DNA from: Streptomyces reniochalinae
Lineage (GTDB): Bacteria; Actinomycetota; Actinomycetes; Streptomycetales; Streptomycetaceae
Direction: 5' to 3'
Assembly: GCF_003323735.1 (NCBI RefSeq)
Contig: NZ_QOIM01000041.1
Location: 287,938-351,937 of the forward strand
Length of the DNA: 64,000 nt
Of the stretch, positions 52,513 to 60,810 are shown in pieces. The translations under genes and the position numbers were made by a program. The notes under the pieces were generated by a model, which did not search any database, was not told where the DNA came from, and saw only the letters and a list, made by a program, of their open reading frames with translations. Positions within the stretch are counted from its first letter, which is position 1. Every line of letters starts with the position of its first letter.

Positions 52513-53720
52513 GCCGCGCACGGACGGGGAGACGGGCCGTGGCGGTGCGCGCCGGCACCGGCGTCGCCGCCGCCGCGGTGGCCGCCGCGCTGGGGCTCAC
52601 CCTGCTGGGCGGCGGAGTGGACCTGCCGCGGTTCGGCGGCCTCGAGGACCTGCCGCTGCCCGGCGGCGCCGACCTCGGCGACCACCCGTACACGGTGACC
52701 GCCGAGTTCCGGGACGTACTCAGCCTCGTCCCGCAGTCCTCCGTGAAGATGAACGACGTCACCGTCGGCAAGATCACCAAGATCACGCTCGGCAGGAAGG
52801 GCTGGACGGCCGAGGTCACCATGCGCCTCAACGGGCGGGTGCGGCTCCCGGCGACGCCCTACGCGCGCATCGAACAGTCCAGCCTGCTGGGCGAGAAGTA
52901 CGTGCAGATCCTCGACCCGCCGAAGGGCGAGGACGCCGGGGGAGGGGACGGCTCCCTGCCCGCGGCATCCGCCGCCCACCACCCGGGCAGCCGCCGGAGC
53001 ACCCACATCCCCCTGGCCCGCACCCACCGCAACCCCGAGGTCGAAGAGGTGCTCGGCGCTCTCTCGCTGCTGCTCAACGGCGGCGGCGTCAGCCAGCTCA
53101 AGACCATCACCACCGAGCTGAACAAGGCCCTCGACGGCAACGAGGAGGAGGCCAGGTCGATGCTGCGCCGCGTCAACAAGCTGGTCAGCGACCTCGACCG
53201 GCACAAGGGCGACATCACCGGCGCGCTCGACGGCGTCAACCGGCTCTCCGCCACCCTCGCCGCACGCAAGAAGAGCATCGACACCGTCCTCACCGAGGTC
53301 AGCCCAGGGCTGACCACGCTGGAGGACCAGCGCGGGCAGCTGATGACGATGCTGCGCTCCCTCGACACCCTCTCCGGCGTCGCCGTCGACACCGTCAACC
53401 GCGGCAAGGACGACATCGTCGCCGACCTCAAGGCCCTCGCCCCCACCCTGCGCCGCCTCGCCGACTCGGGGGCGGACCTGCCCGACTCGCTCCAGGTGCT
53501 GTTCACCTACCCGTTCACCGACGAGGTCCTGACCGGGGTCAAGGGCGACTACCTCAACCTCTATCTGCGGGTGACGGCGCCACCTGGCACCACACTGCGA
53601 CCGCCACTGGAGGAGGAACCGATCCCCGTCGACCCGGGCGCCGGGGGGACCGGCAGCCCGGCCGCACTGCCGCTGCCCGCGGTCGCCGCGGCACCCGAAG
53701 CGGCCGGGGGTGAGGGGTGA
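52509..53720 (+). CDS. mceE: MceE-type protein lacking the lipobox cysteine
   Basis: 403 residues. The start (about 12-32: VRAGTGVAAAAVAAALGLTLLGGG) is an uncleaved-looking signal anchor. The usual lipoprotein position after it reads LLGGGVDLP, and no cysteine occurs anywhere in the protein. MceE (LprK-type) proteins normally carry a lipobox (LTGC), so lipidation has been lost here. The MCE domain is intact (FRDVLSLVPQSSVKMNDVTVGKITKITL, EQSSLLGEKYVQILDP), as are the helical region and the Pro-rich end. Position fifth of six fits MceE. Confidence 0.88.
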   Translation: MSRARTGRRAVAVRAGTGVAAAAVAAALGLTLLGGGVDLPRFGGLEDLPLPGGADLGDHPYTVTAEFRDVLSLVPQSSVKMNDVTVGKITKITLGRKGWTAEVTMRLNGRVRLPATPYARIEQSSLLGEKYVQILDPPKGEDAGGGDGSLPAASAAHHPGSRRSTHIPLARTHRNPEVEEVLGALSLLLNGGGVSQLKTITTELNKALDGNEEEARSMLRRVNKLVSDLDRHKGDITGALDGVNRLSATLAARKKSIDTVLTEVSPGLTTLEDQRGQLMTMLRSLDTLSGVAVDTVNRGKDDIVADLKALAPTLRRLADSGADLPDSLQVLFTYPFTDEVLTGVKGDYLNLYLRVTAPPGTTLRPPLEEEPIPVDPGAGGTGSPAALPLPAVAAAPEAAGGEG

Positions 53721-54973
53721 TGCCGGCCCGCGCCGTCCTCGTCAAGAACATCGCCTTCCTCGTCCTGGCCGTGCTCGTCCTCGGCCTGATCGGCGTCCGC
53801 TACGCCGACGTGGGCCGCTACGTGGGCCTGCGCGACTACTACACCGTCCGCGTGGAACTCGCCCGCACCGGCGGCCTGTACGAGCACGCCAACGTCACCT
53901 ACCGCGGCGTGTCCGTGGGGCGGGTCGACACCATCGACCTCACCGACACCGGCGTCGCCGCCGACCTGCGGATCAACACGTCGTCGCCCCGCATCCCCGA
54001 CGAGCTCGAGGCCGTCGTCGCCAACCTCTCGGCCGTCGGCGAGCAGTACATCGACCTGCGCCCCAGCACTAAGAAGGGCCCCTACCTGCACGACGGCTCC
54101 GTCATCCGGCAGGCCGACACCGACCTGCCCGCGCCGCCCACCAAGGTGCTCAGCAGCGTCGACAACCTGGTCTCCTCCGTCCCGCACGACGCACTGCGTA
54201 CCGTCGTCGACGAGCTGGGCACCACCTTCGAGGGGCGCGGCGACGACCTGGAGGCCCTGCTGGAGACGGGCAGCGAGTTCCTCGACTCCGCCGACGCGGC
54301 CGCCCCCGAGACCACCGGACTCATCGTCGACTCCGCAACCGTGCTGCGCACCCAGCGCGAAGAGGGCGACGCGCTGCGCGACTTCGCCACCGGCGCCCGG
54401 GAACTGCTCGCACAGCTGAAGCGGTCCGACCCCGACCTGCGCCGCCTCATCGCCCGTACCCCGGGCGCCGCCACTCAGGTGACGGGCCTGCTGCGCGACC
54501 TCGACCCCGGCCTCAGCGTGCTGCTCGCCAACCTCACCACCACCTCCGAACTCGCCCTCACCCGGCAGCGCGGCATCGAGGAACTCCTCGTCACCCTGCC
54601 CCGGGTGGCCGCCGCGGGATCCACCGCCATCACCAAGGAAGGGGCCACACTCGGCATGTCACTCGCCTTCTTCGACCCCCTGCCCTGCACGGCGGGGTAC
54701 GAGGGCACCCACTACCGCAACGGCCTGGAGACGGGGAAGGCACCGCCGCTCAACGAGCGCGCGCACTGTGCCTCCCCGGCGGCAGGCGGCAAGAACGTAC
54801 GCGGCTCAGCCAACGCCCCCACGGGCGGCCCGCCGCCGGCACCCGCGCGCCCGGGATCCCTCGCCACCGACCACGCCGACCGGCTGACCGCCCGCTCCGC
54901 TGACGGAGCCACACGGCAACCGCACGACATGGCCGCTCTGCTCGGACTGAAGCAGGGGAAGGAGGGAAAGTGA
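53720..54973 (+). CDS. mceF: MceF-type protein
   Basis: 417 residues. Anchor LVKNIAFLVLAVLVLGLIGV (about 7-26), MCE domain (LARTGGLYEHANVTYRGVSVGRVDTIDLTD, NLSAVGEQYIDLRP), helices and a Gly/Pro/Arg-rich tail. It is usually the last Mce protein. A GTG one codon earlier (53717) would give the alternative GTGA overlap with mceE. Confidence 0.92.
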   Translation: MPARAVLVKNIAFLVLAVLVLGLIGVRYADVGRYVGLRDYYTVRVELARTGGLYEHANVTYRGVSVGRVDTIDLTDTGVAADLRINTSSPRIPDELEAVVANLSAVGEQYIDLRPSTKKGPYLHDGSVIRQADTDLPAPPTKVLSSVDNLVSSVPHDALRTVVDELGTTFEGRGDDLEALLETGSEFLDSADAAAPETTGLIVDSATVLRTQREEGDALRDFATGARELLAQLKRSDPDLRRLIARTPGAATQVTGLLRDLDPGLSVLLANLTTTSELALTRQRGIEELLVTLPRVAAAGSTAITKEGATLGMSLAFFDPLPCTAGYEGTHYRNGLETGKAPPLNERAHCASPAAGGKNVRGSANAPTGGPPPAPARPGSLATDHADRLTARSADGATRQPHDMAALLGLKQGKEGK

Positions 54974-55647
54974 GCACCGACGTACAGGGCCGAGCGGACA
55001 CCGGGCCGGACCCGACGGGGGAGAATACCCCCGCGGAAGAGGGCGTGGCCCCCGCACCTGTGCCCGTCGACGAGGCCGACGGGGCCGAGTGCGGCGAGGA
55101 CACGGGAGCAGACACGGGCACCGGCGCCGGCGCGCGGCGGCCGCGCGGAGCGGTCTGGCAGGTCGGACTGCTGTTGGCCGCGCTGCTGTTCTGCGCGGCC
55201 TCGGCATGGCTCTACCGGAGCGCGCACACCGACGACGACCTCGCCTACTCCCGCGCCCGCGACGAGGCACTCGCCGCCGGGCGTAGCCATCTGGCCACCC
55301 TCAACTCCATCGACGCGCGGCACATCACCGCCGGACTGCGCGAGTGGCGCGACGCGACCACGGGACCGCTCCGCGACCAGCTGCGCCGCGACGAGAACAC
55401 GAGCGCCGACACCCTGGAGGAGCGCGGCACCAGCGCCCGCGCCCGGGTCACCGACGCGGCGCTCACCGGCCTGGACGACACGGCGGGCACCGCCGAGCTG
55501 ATCGCCACCGTGCGTATCACGACTACGACCAGGGGCGGGGCGCCCGCCGCCGACCGCAAGCGCATGACGGCCGGACTCGAACGGACGGACGACGGGTGGA
55601 AGCTCACCTCGCTGGCCCCCGTCCCCGTGGGGGAGGAGCGCCGATGA
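54970..55647 (+). CDS. Mce-associated membrane protein, type A copy 1
   Basis: 225 residues. An acidic, Gly/Ala/Glu-rich N-terminal arm (1 to about 58), one membrane segment (WQVGLLLAALLFCAASAWLY), then a folded domain (about 85-222) of the Mam/Mas type ending in AGLERTDDGWKLTSLAPVPVG. It is cytoplasm-in, periplasm-out by the positive-inside rule. Its extracellular domain matches the protein at 56189-56923 (same length, same DDGWKL ending), so the two are paralogues. Confidence 0.85.
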   Translation: MSTDVQGRADTGPDPTGENTPAEEGVAPAPVPVDEADGAECGEDTGADTGTGAGARRPRGAVWQVGLLLAALLFCAASAWLYRSAHTDDDLAYSRARDEALAAGRSHLATLNSIDARHITAGLREWRDATTGPLRDQLRRDENTSADTLEERGTSARARVTDAALTGLDDTAGTAELIATVRITTTTRGGAPAADRKRMTAGLERTDDGWKLTSLAPVPVGEERR

Positions 55648-56192
55648 GACGTCCCGCCTTCCCCCGCACGGTTCGGCTCCTCGCCCTGCTGGGAAGCCGG
55701 CGTGCCCGCTGGTACGTGGTGGCGGTGCTCGCCCTGGCGCTCGCCGCGGGGACCGGTTTCCTCGTGCGGGCGGCCCAGTTGACGAGCGGCGACGCGGCCC
55801 GCAACGCCGCACTGACCGACCGCGCGGCCACCAGCAGGGCCTCCGGCGAGGTCGGTGACGCGCTCTCCCGGATCTTCTCGTATACCCCCGAGGGCCTGGC
55901 CCGCACCGAACAGGCGGCCGACGACCTGCTCGCGGGCAAGGCGGCGCGCCAGTACGACACGCTGTTCGCGCAGGTGACGAAGCAGGCGCGGGAGCAGAAG
56001 CTCACGCTCGCCACCCGTGTCGTCGACGTCGGCGTGGCCCGGCTGCGCGGTGACCGCGCCGAACTGCTCGTCTTCCTCGACCAGACCACGAGCCGCGAGG
56101 GCCAGGAGCCCACCCACGCCGCCGCGCAGCTCTCCGTCACCGCACACCGCGACCACGGCGACTGGCGGATCGTCGCGATGAAGGCCAGGTGA
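55644..56192 (+). CDS. Mce-associated membrane protein, type B copy 1
   Basis: 182 residues. A short cytoplasmic start, one membrane segment (WYVVAVLALALAAGTGFLV), and an extracellular domain (about 55-180) with GEVGDALSRIFSYTPEGL, KQAREQKLTLATRVVDVGVARLRGDRAELLVFLDQ and a DWRIVAMKAR end. It matches the protein at 56946-57818 (VKGEVTSAVNALFSY; GREQKLVLTT). ATGA overlap with the preceding gene. Confidence 0.85.
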   Translation: MRRPAFPRTVRLLALLGSRRARWYVVAVLALALAAGTGFLVRAAQLTSGDAARNAALTDRAATSRASGEVGDALSRIFSYTPEGLARTEQAADDLLAGKAARQYDTLFAQVTKQAREQKLTLATRVVDVGVARLRGDRAELLVFLDQTTSREGQEPTHAAAQLSVTAHRDHGDWRIVAMKAR

Positions 56193-56923
56193 GACCGATG
56201 ACCCACGCACGCGAGGCGGACACCGCCGCCCCGAAGGCGGACAGCGCCGCCGCCGCGGCAGACGCCGACACTTCCGCGGCAGACGCCGACGCCCCCGAGG
56301 CGGATATGGAAGCGGCACGGACGGAGGGCGGGAGCGAGAAGGTTGGGACGACCGCGAGACGGGCGAAGCGCGGACGAGTCCGGCGGCTCACCGGCGGCGG
56401 CCCCCTCCGCACGGTGGCGCTCGCCCTGGCCTTCGCGGCGCTGTGCTCTGCCGTGTGGGCGGGCTTCTCCTGGTACGGCGCCGCACACGACGACACCCTG
56501 GAGTACGCCGCGACCCGCGACGAGGTGCGCTCGGCGGGCGAACAGGCGGTGCAGAACCTCAACACCCTCGACCACCGCGAGATCGACGCGGGGCTCGACT
56601 CCTGGGAGGAGTCCACCACCGGTGAGCTGCGCGGCCAGCTGAAGAAGGGCCGCGAGGAGTTCGAGAAGCAGATCCGTGCGGCCAAGACCGTCACGTCGGC
56701 GCGGATCCTGACCAGCGCCGTCGCCGAGCTGGACGAGCGGGCAGGCCGGGCCGGTGTGCTGGTCGCGGTGAGGACCACGGTCAAGGCCCCCAAGGAGAAG
56801 CCCGCGACCAAGCAGACCCGGATGCGCGGCGAACTCACCCGTACCGAGGACGGCTGGAAGCTCAGCGCCCTCGCCCAGGTGCCGGTCGGCTACTCGGCCA
56901 CCGCACCGGACGAGCGCGGCTGA
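56189..56923 (+). CDS. Mce-associated membrane protein, type A copy 2
   Basis: 244 residues. An acidic Ala/Asp-rich arm (1-55) is followed by a basic patch, a membrane segment (TVALALAFAALCSAVWAGF, about 78-97) and a domain of the same type as the protein at 54970 (TRDEVRSAGEQAVQNLNTLDHREIDAGLDSW, GELTRTEDGWKLSALAQVPVG). The GTG at 56189 keeps the four-base overlap; the ATG at 56198, with AGGTGA upstream, is equally possible. Confidence 0.85.
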   Translation: MRPMTHAREADTAAPKADSAAAAADADTSAADADAPEADMEAARTEGGSEKVGTTARRAKRGRVRRLTGGGPLRTVALALAFAALCSAVWAGFSWYGAAHDDTLEYAATRDEVRSAGEQAVQNLNTLDHREIDAGLDSWEESTTGELRGQLKKGREEFEKQIRAAKTVTSARILTSAVAELDERAGRAGVLVAVRTTVKAPKEKPATKQTRMRGELTRTEDGWKLSALAQVPVGYSATAPDERG

Positions 56924-56945
56924 CCGAGCGAGGAGCAGCACATTC

Positions 56946-57818
56946 ATGTCCACCACCCGCCACCTCGTCAACCGCCGACGCCGCCTCGCCGACCGGCCGC
57001 GCACGGGCCGGGCGCCGCAGCCGGACCGCCCGAACCCGACACACCCTGCACCCGGACCTGAGCCCCGCGGCGACGACCCCCGCGGCGACCGACCGCGTAT
57101 CGACGATTCCGGCGCCGAGAAGCGCCGCGACGCCGCCTCGCGGGACGTCGAGCCGGCCGCCGACGAAGCGCGTGCCGACGAACGCGGCAGGCGCACGCCC
57201 GCCGCGCCCTTGGCCCTGGCCGGCCGGCTCGCCCGGCTCGTACGGGGGTGGGCACCGCGTGGGCGCGCGCTGCTGCTCGTCTGCGCCGCGCTCACCCTCC
57301 TGCTCGGCGGCTTCGCCGCCTGGGCGGCGACCGAGGCCGCCGGGCTGCGGGACGCGGCGTCCGCACGGAACACCGCTCTCGCGGACGCCGCCGGTACGAG
57401 CCAGGTCAAGGGCGAGGTCACCAGCGCCGTCAACGCGCTCTTCTCCTACGACCACGCCGAGCCGGAGAAGAACGAGGACGCGGCGCGCCGTCTCCTGACC
57501 GGGAAAGCCGTCGAACAGCACCGCGAACTGCTCACCGCCGTAAGGAAACAGGGCCGCGAGCAGAAGCTCGTCCTGACCACGGCCGTCACCGACAGCGCGG
57601 TCACCGCGCTCGAAGGCGACCGTGCACGCGTCCTCCTGTTCGCGGACCAGCACAGCGCCCGTACCGGAGCGCGGGGCGAGAAGAAGGCGCGGGCGGACGA
57701 GGAGAAGGCGGACGGCGGAGCGAGAGACGACGCCACCTACGCCGGCGCCATGCTCGCGGTCAACGCCGTACGGCAGGACGGCACATGGAAGATCGCGGCC
57801 ATCGACACCCTCAGCTGA
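56946..57818 (+). CDS. Mce-associated membrane protein, type B copy 2
   Basis: 290 residues. A long, charged, disordered N-terminal arm (1-95, Arg/Asp/Pro-rich), a membrane segment (LLLVCAALTLLLGGFAAWAA, about 108-127), and an extracellular domain like the protein at 55644 (KGEVTSAVNALFSYDHAEPEKNEDAARRLLTGK, GREQKLVLTTAVTDSAVTALEGDRARVLLFADQ), ending GTWKIAAIDTLS. It follows the previous gene after 22 bases, the largest gap in the operon so far. Confidence 0.85.
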   Translation: MSTTRHLVNRRRRLADRPRTGRAPQPDRPNPTHPAPGPEPRGDDPRGDRPRIDDSGAEKRRDAASRDVEPAADEARADERGRRTPAAPLALAGRLARLVRGWAPRGRALLLVCAALTLLLGGFAAWAATEAAGLRDAASARNTALADAAGTSQVKGEVTSAVNALFSYDHAEPEKNEDAARRLLTGKAVEQHRELLTAVRKQGREQKLVLTTAVTDSAVTALEGDRARVLLFADQHSARTGARGEKKARADEEKADGGARDDATYAGAMLAVNAVRQDGTWKIAAIDTLS

Positions 57819-57828
57819 AGGACGGCCC

Positions 57829-59067
57829 ATGACCCAGCAGGACGGGAAGAAGACGTCCCGGCGATCCGGACCGGGCGGACGAGGCGGGCGGTCGCGACAG
57901 GGCGGACACACCGCGGCCGGCGGTCGCGTGGCGCTGCCCGCCGGCAGCGGACGCGTGAGGCTGCGGCGGGGCACCGCGAGTACCGCACTCGCCGTGGTGG
58001 CGGTCGCCGCGCTGACGGCCTCGCAGGCCCCCGGCGTCGCCGGTGCCAGGGACGCCCGCGCTCCGTGGGACTCCCACCGCGCCGCCGCCCCCTCTCCGAC
58101 AGGCGCCGCCGACGACGGTTCCTACCACACGGAACTGCCGCCCCTCGACGGGGCGTCCGGCAGGCTCGCCGACCGCGCGAGCACCCTCGCGACCGCGGCC
58201 GCTTCCGGTATCCCCGCCACCGTCCTGAGCGCCTACCGGCACGCCGCCGGAACCCTGCGCTCGACAGCACCGGACTGCGGGCTGCCCTGGGAACTGCTGG
58301 CCGCCATCGGCAAGGTGGAGTCGGGACAGGCCCGCGGAGGTGACGTACGGCCCGACGGCACCACCCGCCGGCCGATTCTCGGCCCCGTGCTCGACGGGCA
58401 CGGGTTCGCCCGCATCGCGGACACGGACGGTGGCGCCTGGGACGGGAACGACGAGTTCGACCGTGCCGTCGGCCCCTTGCAGTTCATCCCCTCCACCTGG
58501 CGGACCTGGGCGTCCGACGGGAACCGGGACGGCAGGAAGGACCCCCACAACATCCACGACGCGGCACTGGCCGCCGGCCGCTACCTGTGCGCCGACGGCC
58601 GTGACCTGACCCGCGCACCGGGGCTGCGCCGGGCGATCCTCAGCTACAACCACTCCGACGCCTACCTGCGCACCGTGCTGGCCTGGCTCCGCTTCTACCG
58701 TGAGGGCACCCACGCCGTACCCGACGGAGAGGGCGTCCTTACCGCCGGTGGGAGCGGCGAGGGCTGGGGTGGCGGGAAACGCGGCAGCGGGGGCGGAGGC
58801 GGGGCGGCGGAAAAGGAGCGCGGCAAGGGCCCGGGGAGCCGCACGGGGAGCGGCACCCACCACGGCGGCGGCTCACCGGGACCGGGCACGCCGGGTGCGC
58901 GTCCCTCGCACCCGGAGCCTTCCGCGTCGGAGGCTCCGACCGAGCCGCCCTCCTGCGACGGGGACACGGGGTCGCCGTCGCCCACTCCCACCCCGACGGA
59001 CACCCCCACCTCGTCCCCCTCACCCACCCCGACGGACACGCCCTGCGAGAGCCCCTCGGAAGACTGA
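57829..59067 (+). CDS. Secreted lytic transglycosylase at the end of the mce operon
   Basis: 412 residues. A basic N-terminus and hydrophobic core (STALAVVAVAALTASQAPGVA) act as signal or anchor. The transglycosylase domain (about 115-295) contains ELLAAIGKVESG with catalytic Glu164, GPLQFIPSTWRTW (the MltB-like substrate groove), AALAAGRYLCADG and AILSYNHSDAYLRTVLAWLRFY. From about 310 the chain is Gly-rich and then Ser/Pro/Thr-rich, a wall-spanning tail. It starts ten bases after the preceding stop with AAGGA as ribosome site, so it is in the operon. It would cut peptidoglycan strands, presumably to let the Mce tube through the wall. Confidence 0.88.
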   Translation: MTQQDGKKTSRRSGPGGRGGRSRQGGHTAAGGRVALPAGSGRVRLRRGTASTALAVVAVAALTASQAPGVAGARDARAPWDSHRAAAPSPTGAADDGSYHTELPPLDGASGRLADRASTLATAAASGIPATVLSAYRHAAGTLRSTAPDCGLPWELLAAIGKVESGQARGGDVRPDGTTRRPILGPVLDGHGFARIADTDGGAWDGNDEFDRAVGPLQFIPSTWRTWASDGNRDGRKDPHNIHDAALAAGRYLCADGRDLTRAPGLRRAILSYNHSDAYLRTVLAWLRFYREGTHAVPDGEGVLTAGGSGEGWGGGKRGSGGGGGAAEKERGKGPGSRTGSGTHHGGGSPGPGTPGARPSHPEPSASEAPTEPPSCDGDTGSPSPTPTPTDTPTSSPSPTPTDTPCESPSED

Positions 59068-59124
59068 GCGCCCCCGAGATGAGGACTGCTCGACGGCGCC
59101 CCACGGCGCCACAGGACAGAAGAA

Positions 59125-59158
59125 GCCGCCCGCGGACCCCCCACAGGCCGCGGGCGGC
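59125..59158 (+). terminator. Terminator of the mce operon
   Basis: GCCGCCCGCGG and CCGCGGGCGGC form a perfect 11-pair stem around a 12-base loop, about 60 bases beyond the last gene. An AGAA run precedes it. It also lies beyond the end of the opposing CDF gene. Confidence 0.7.
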
Positions 59159-59292
59159 GGCCCAGCGGTGGCGCACGCCCCGGGTGGCTGACGCGTGCTC
59201 CCCGGGACTGCTCCCAGAGTGCCCCAGGCCGGCAGGGACCCAGCAGGGGCCGAACGGCCCCTCTGCGAGGTCCCGGCCGGGCGGACGGCGGG

Positions 59293-60375
59293 TCAGTGCG
59301 GGTGCGGCCCGTCGTGGTGGAAGGGCCCGTGGGGGCTGTCGCAGTGGGCCGGTCCCGCGCCGACGGTCGTCAGCGCGTGCGCCCCGGACGGCAGGCGTCC
59401 TGCGTGGTCTATCTGGAGCGTGGTGTGCGTGAGGCCGTACCTGTCGGCCAGCAGCCTGTGCAGGTTCAGGCGGACCCTGTGGCAGTCGCCCCCGGGCTCG
59501 ACCAGCACATGCGCCGAGAGCGCGGGCTCGCCCGAGGTGATCGTCCAGATGTGCAGGTCGTGTACTTCGGTCACGGCGTCGGCGGCGGCCAGGTCGTCGC
59601 CCACCGCGTCCGGGTCGAGGCCGACGGGCGCCGCCTCCAGGAAGATCCGGCCGGATTCGCGCAGCAGACCGTAGCCCGCCTTCAGCATCAGTGCGACGAC
59701 CAGCAGTGTGGCGATGGCGTCGGCGCGGACGTAGCCGGTCACCACGACGACGAGGCCGGCGACGGCGGTTCCGATGAAGGCGAAGAGGTCGTTGAGGATG
59801 TGCTGGTAGGCGCCCTCGACGTTGAGCGAGGAGCGGTTCGCGCGCGAGAGGCACCAGGTCGCCAGGAGGTTCACCACGATGCCCACCAGGGCCGTGGTGA
59901 CCACCATCCAGCCCGTCACCTCGGGCGGGTCGAGCAGCCTGCGCACCGCCTCGTAGCCCAGCCACAGCGCGGCGAGCACCAGGGTGAGCCCGTTGGCGTG
60001 CGCGGAGAGGATCTCGGCGCGCTTGAGGCCGAAGGTGTAGCCGCCGCGCGCGGGCCGCGCCGAGAGCCGCATCGCGACCAGCGCCAGCACGATCGAGACG
60101 GCGTCGGTGAGCATGTGGGCCGCGTCCGACAGCAGGGCCAGCGAGCCGGCCAGTACGGCGATGGCCGTCTCGACGACGATGAAGGCGCAGATGAGGGCGA
60201 GCGCCAGCGAGAGCCAGCGCCGGTCGGCGTGCGCCGAGACACCGTGCGAGTGACCCGCGTGGCCGTGCTGCCCATGGTCCGTCCGCCCGTGGCCGCCTTG
60301 CCCGCCGGCCGGCTGCTGCCGCCCTGGCACCGCCCGGCCGGTCGCTCCGTGCCCGTGCTCGTGACTCCCGCTCAC
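59293..60375 (-). CDS. Cation diffusion facilitator (Zn/Co/Cd exporter)
   Basis: 360 residues. A His/Gly-rich N-terminal metal-binding arm (HGHGATGR, HGQHGHAGHSHG, about 1-45) precedes six membrane segments. The transport site is LLSDAAHMLTDAVSIVLA in TM2 (HxxxD). The second site is in TM5 near YQHILNDLFAF, and the C-terminal metallochaperone-like domain has VHDLHIWTITSGEPALSAHV. It exports zinc or similar ions by proton exchange. The C-terminus is also His-rich. The GTG at 60375 has GGGAGG seven bases upstream; a longer frame to 60462 lacks one. Confidence 0.92.
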   Translation of the reverse strand: MSGSHEHGHGATGRAVPGRQQPAGGQGGHGRTDHGQHGHAGHSHGVSAHADRRWLSLALALICAFIVVETAIAVLAGSLALLSDAAHMLTDAVSIVLALVAMRLSARPARGGYTFGLKRAEILSAHANGLTLVLAALWLGYEAVRRLLDPPEVTGWMVVTTALVGIVVNLLATWCLSRANRSSLNVEGAYQHILNDLFAFIGTAVAGLVVVVTGYVRADAIATLLVVALMLKAGYGLLRESGRIFLEAAPVGLDPDAVGDDLAAADAVTEVHDLHIWTITSGEPALSAHVLVEPGGDCHRVRLNLHRLLADRYGLTHTTLQIDHAGRLPSGAHALTTVGAGPAHCDSPHGPFHHDGPHPH

Positions 60376-60448
60376 CGTCGATCCTCCCCATCGGCATGCC
60401 GCTCGCGCGGCTCCGGCTGCCTGAAGTGAAACCCACAGCGTCAAAAGG

Positions 60449-60461
60449 TGCAAAGGTTGCA
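60449..60461. promoter_or_regulatory. Inverted repeat TGCAA-AGG-TTGCA
   Basis: A perfect 13-base inverted repeat about 75 bases upstream of the CDF start, in the only AT-richer part of the divergent region. Metal-responsive ArsR/MerR proteins bind dyads in such places, but no regulator gene is adjacent, so the assignment is tentative. Confidence 0.4.
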
Positions 60462-60550
60462 TCGGTGACGGTTGTCAATACCGATAACACCCGTCTGAGC
60501 TGCGGTTTTCTCATGATTCCCGTTGTCGCCGCAGGCCCGGTGCCCCCGTG

Positions 60551-60680
60551 CCCACACCCGCACGGGACGACACCTGCACCCACACGGGGCGGCGCCCGCA
60601 CCCACACGGGGGGCGGCGCCCACCGGCACGGGGTGGCGCCTACCGGCACGGGGGCGGCGCCCAGCGGCACCAGCCGGCGC
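60551..60680. repeat. Degenerate GC-rich tandem repeat
   Basis: Five to six units of about 20-24 bases, each with the pattern CAC..GCACGGGGCGGCGCC, run head-to-tail between the CDF and beta-glucosidase genes. GGCGCC ends most units, so each can fold on itself. The divergent gap here is 421 bases (60376-60796), and this repeat fills a third of it. No coding potential is convincing. Confidence 0.7.
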
Positions 60681-60765
60681 ACGCACCCGCTCGGGACGAC
60701 GCCGGCGGTCTTCGACGGCTTTCGCGAGCCTGGCGGGGCCGGATCTGAGAGGCTGAACACAGCCA

Positions 60766-60810
60766 GTGAGCGATGTGAGCGACATGAGCGGTGTGAGTGG
60801 CTGTGAGTAG
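60766..60810 (+). other. Nine-base repeat encoding a possible leader peptide
   Basis: Four in-frame units of the type GTGAGCGAY (60766-60801) each begin with GTG or ATG. Read in that frame they give VSDVSDMSGVSGCE and stop at TAG 60808-60810, overlapping the start of the beta-glucosidase in another frame. Only a loose GAGAGG precedes it. It may be a leader peptide or a simple slippage repeat around the start codon. Confidence 0.35.

Noticed and set aside
60551..60680. CRISPR-like array
   Set aside because: Units are adjacent and degenerate with no spacers, and no cas genes are nearby.
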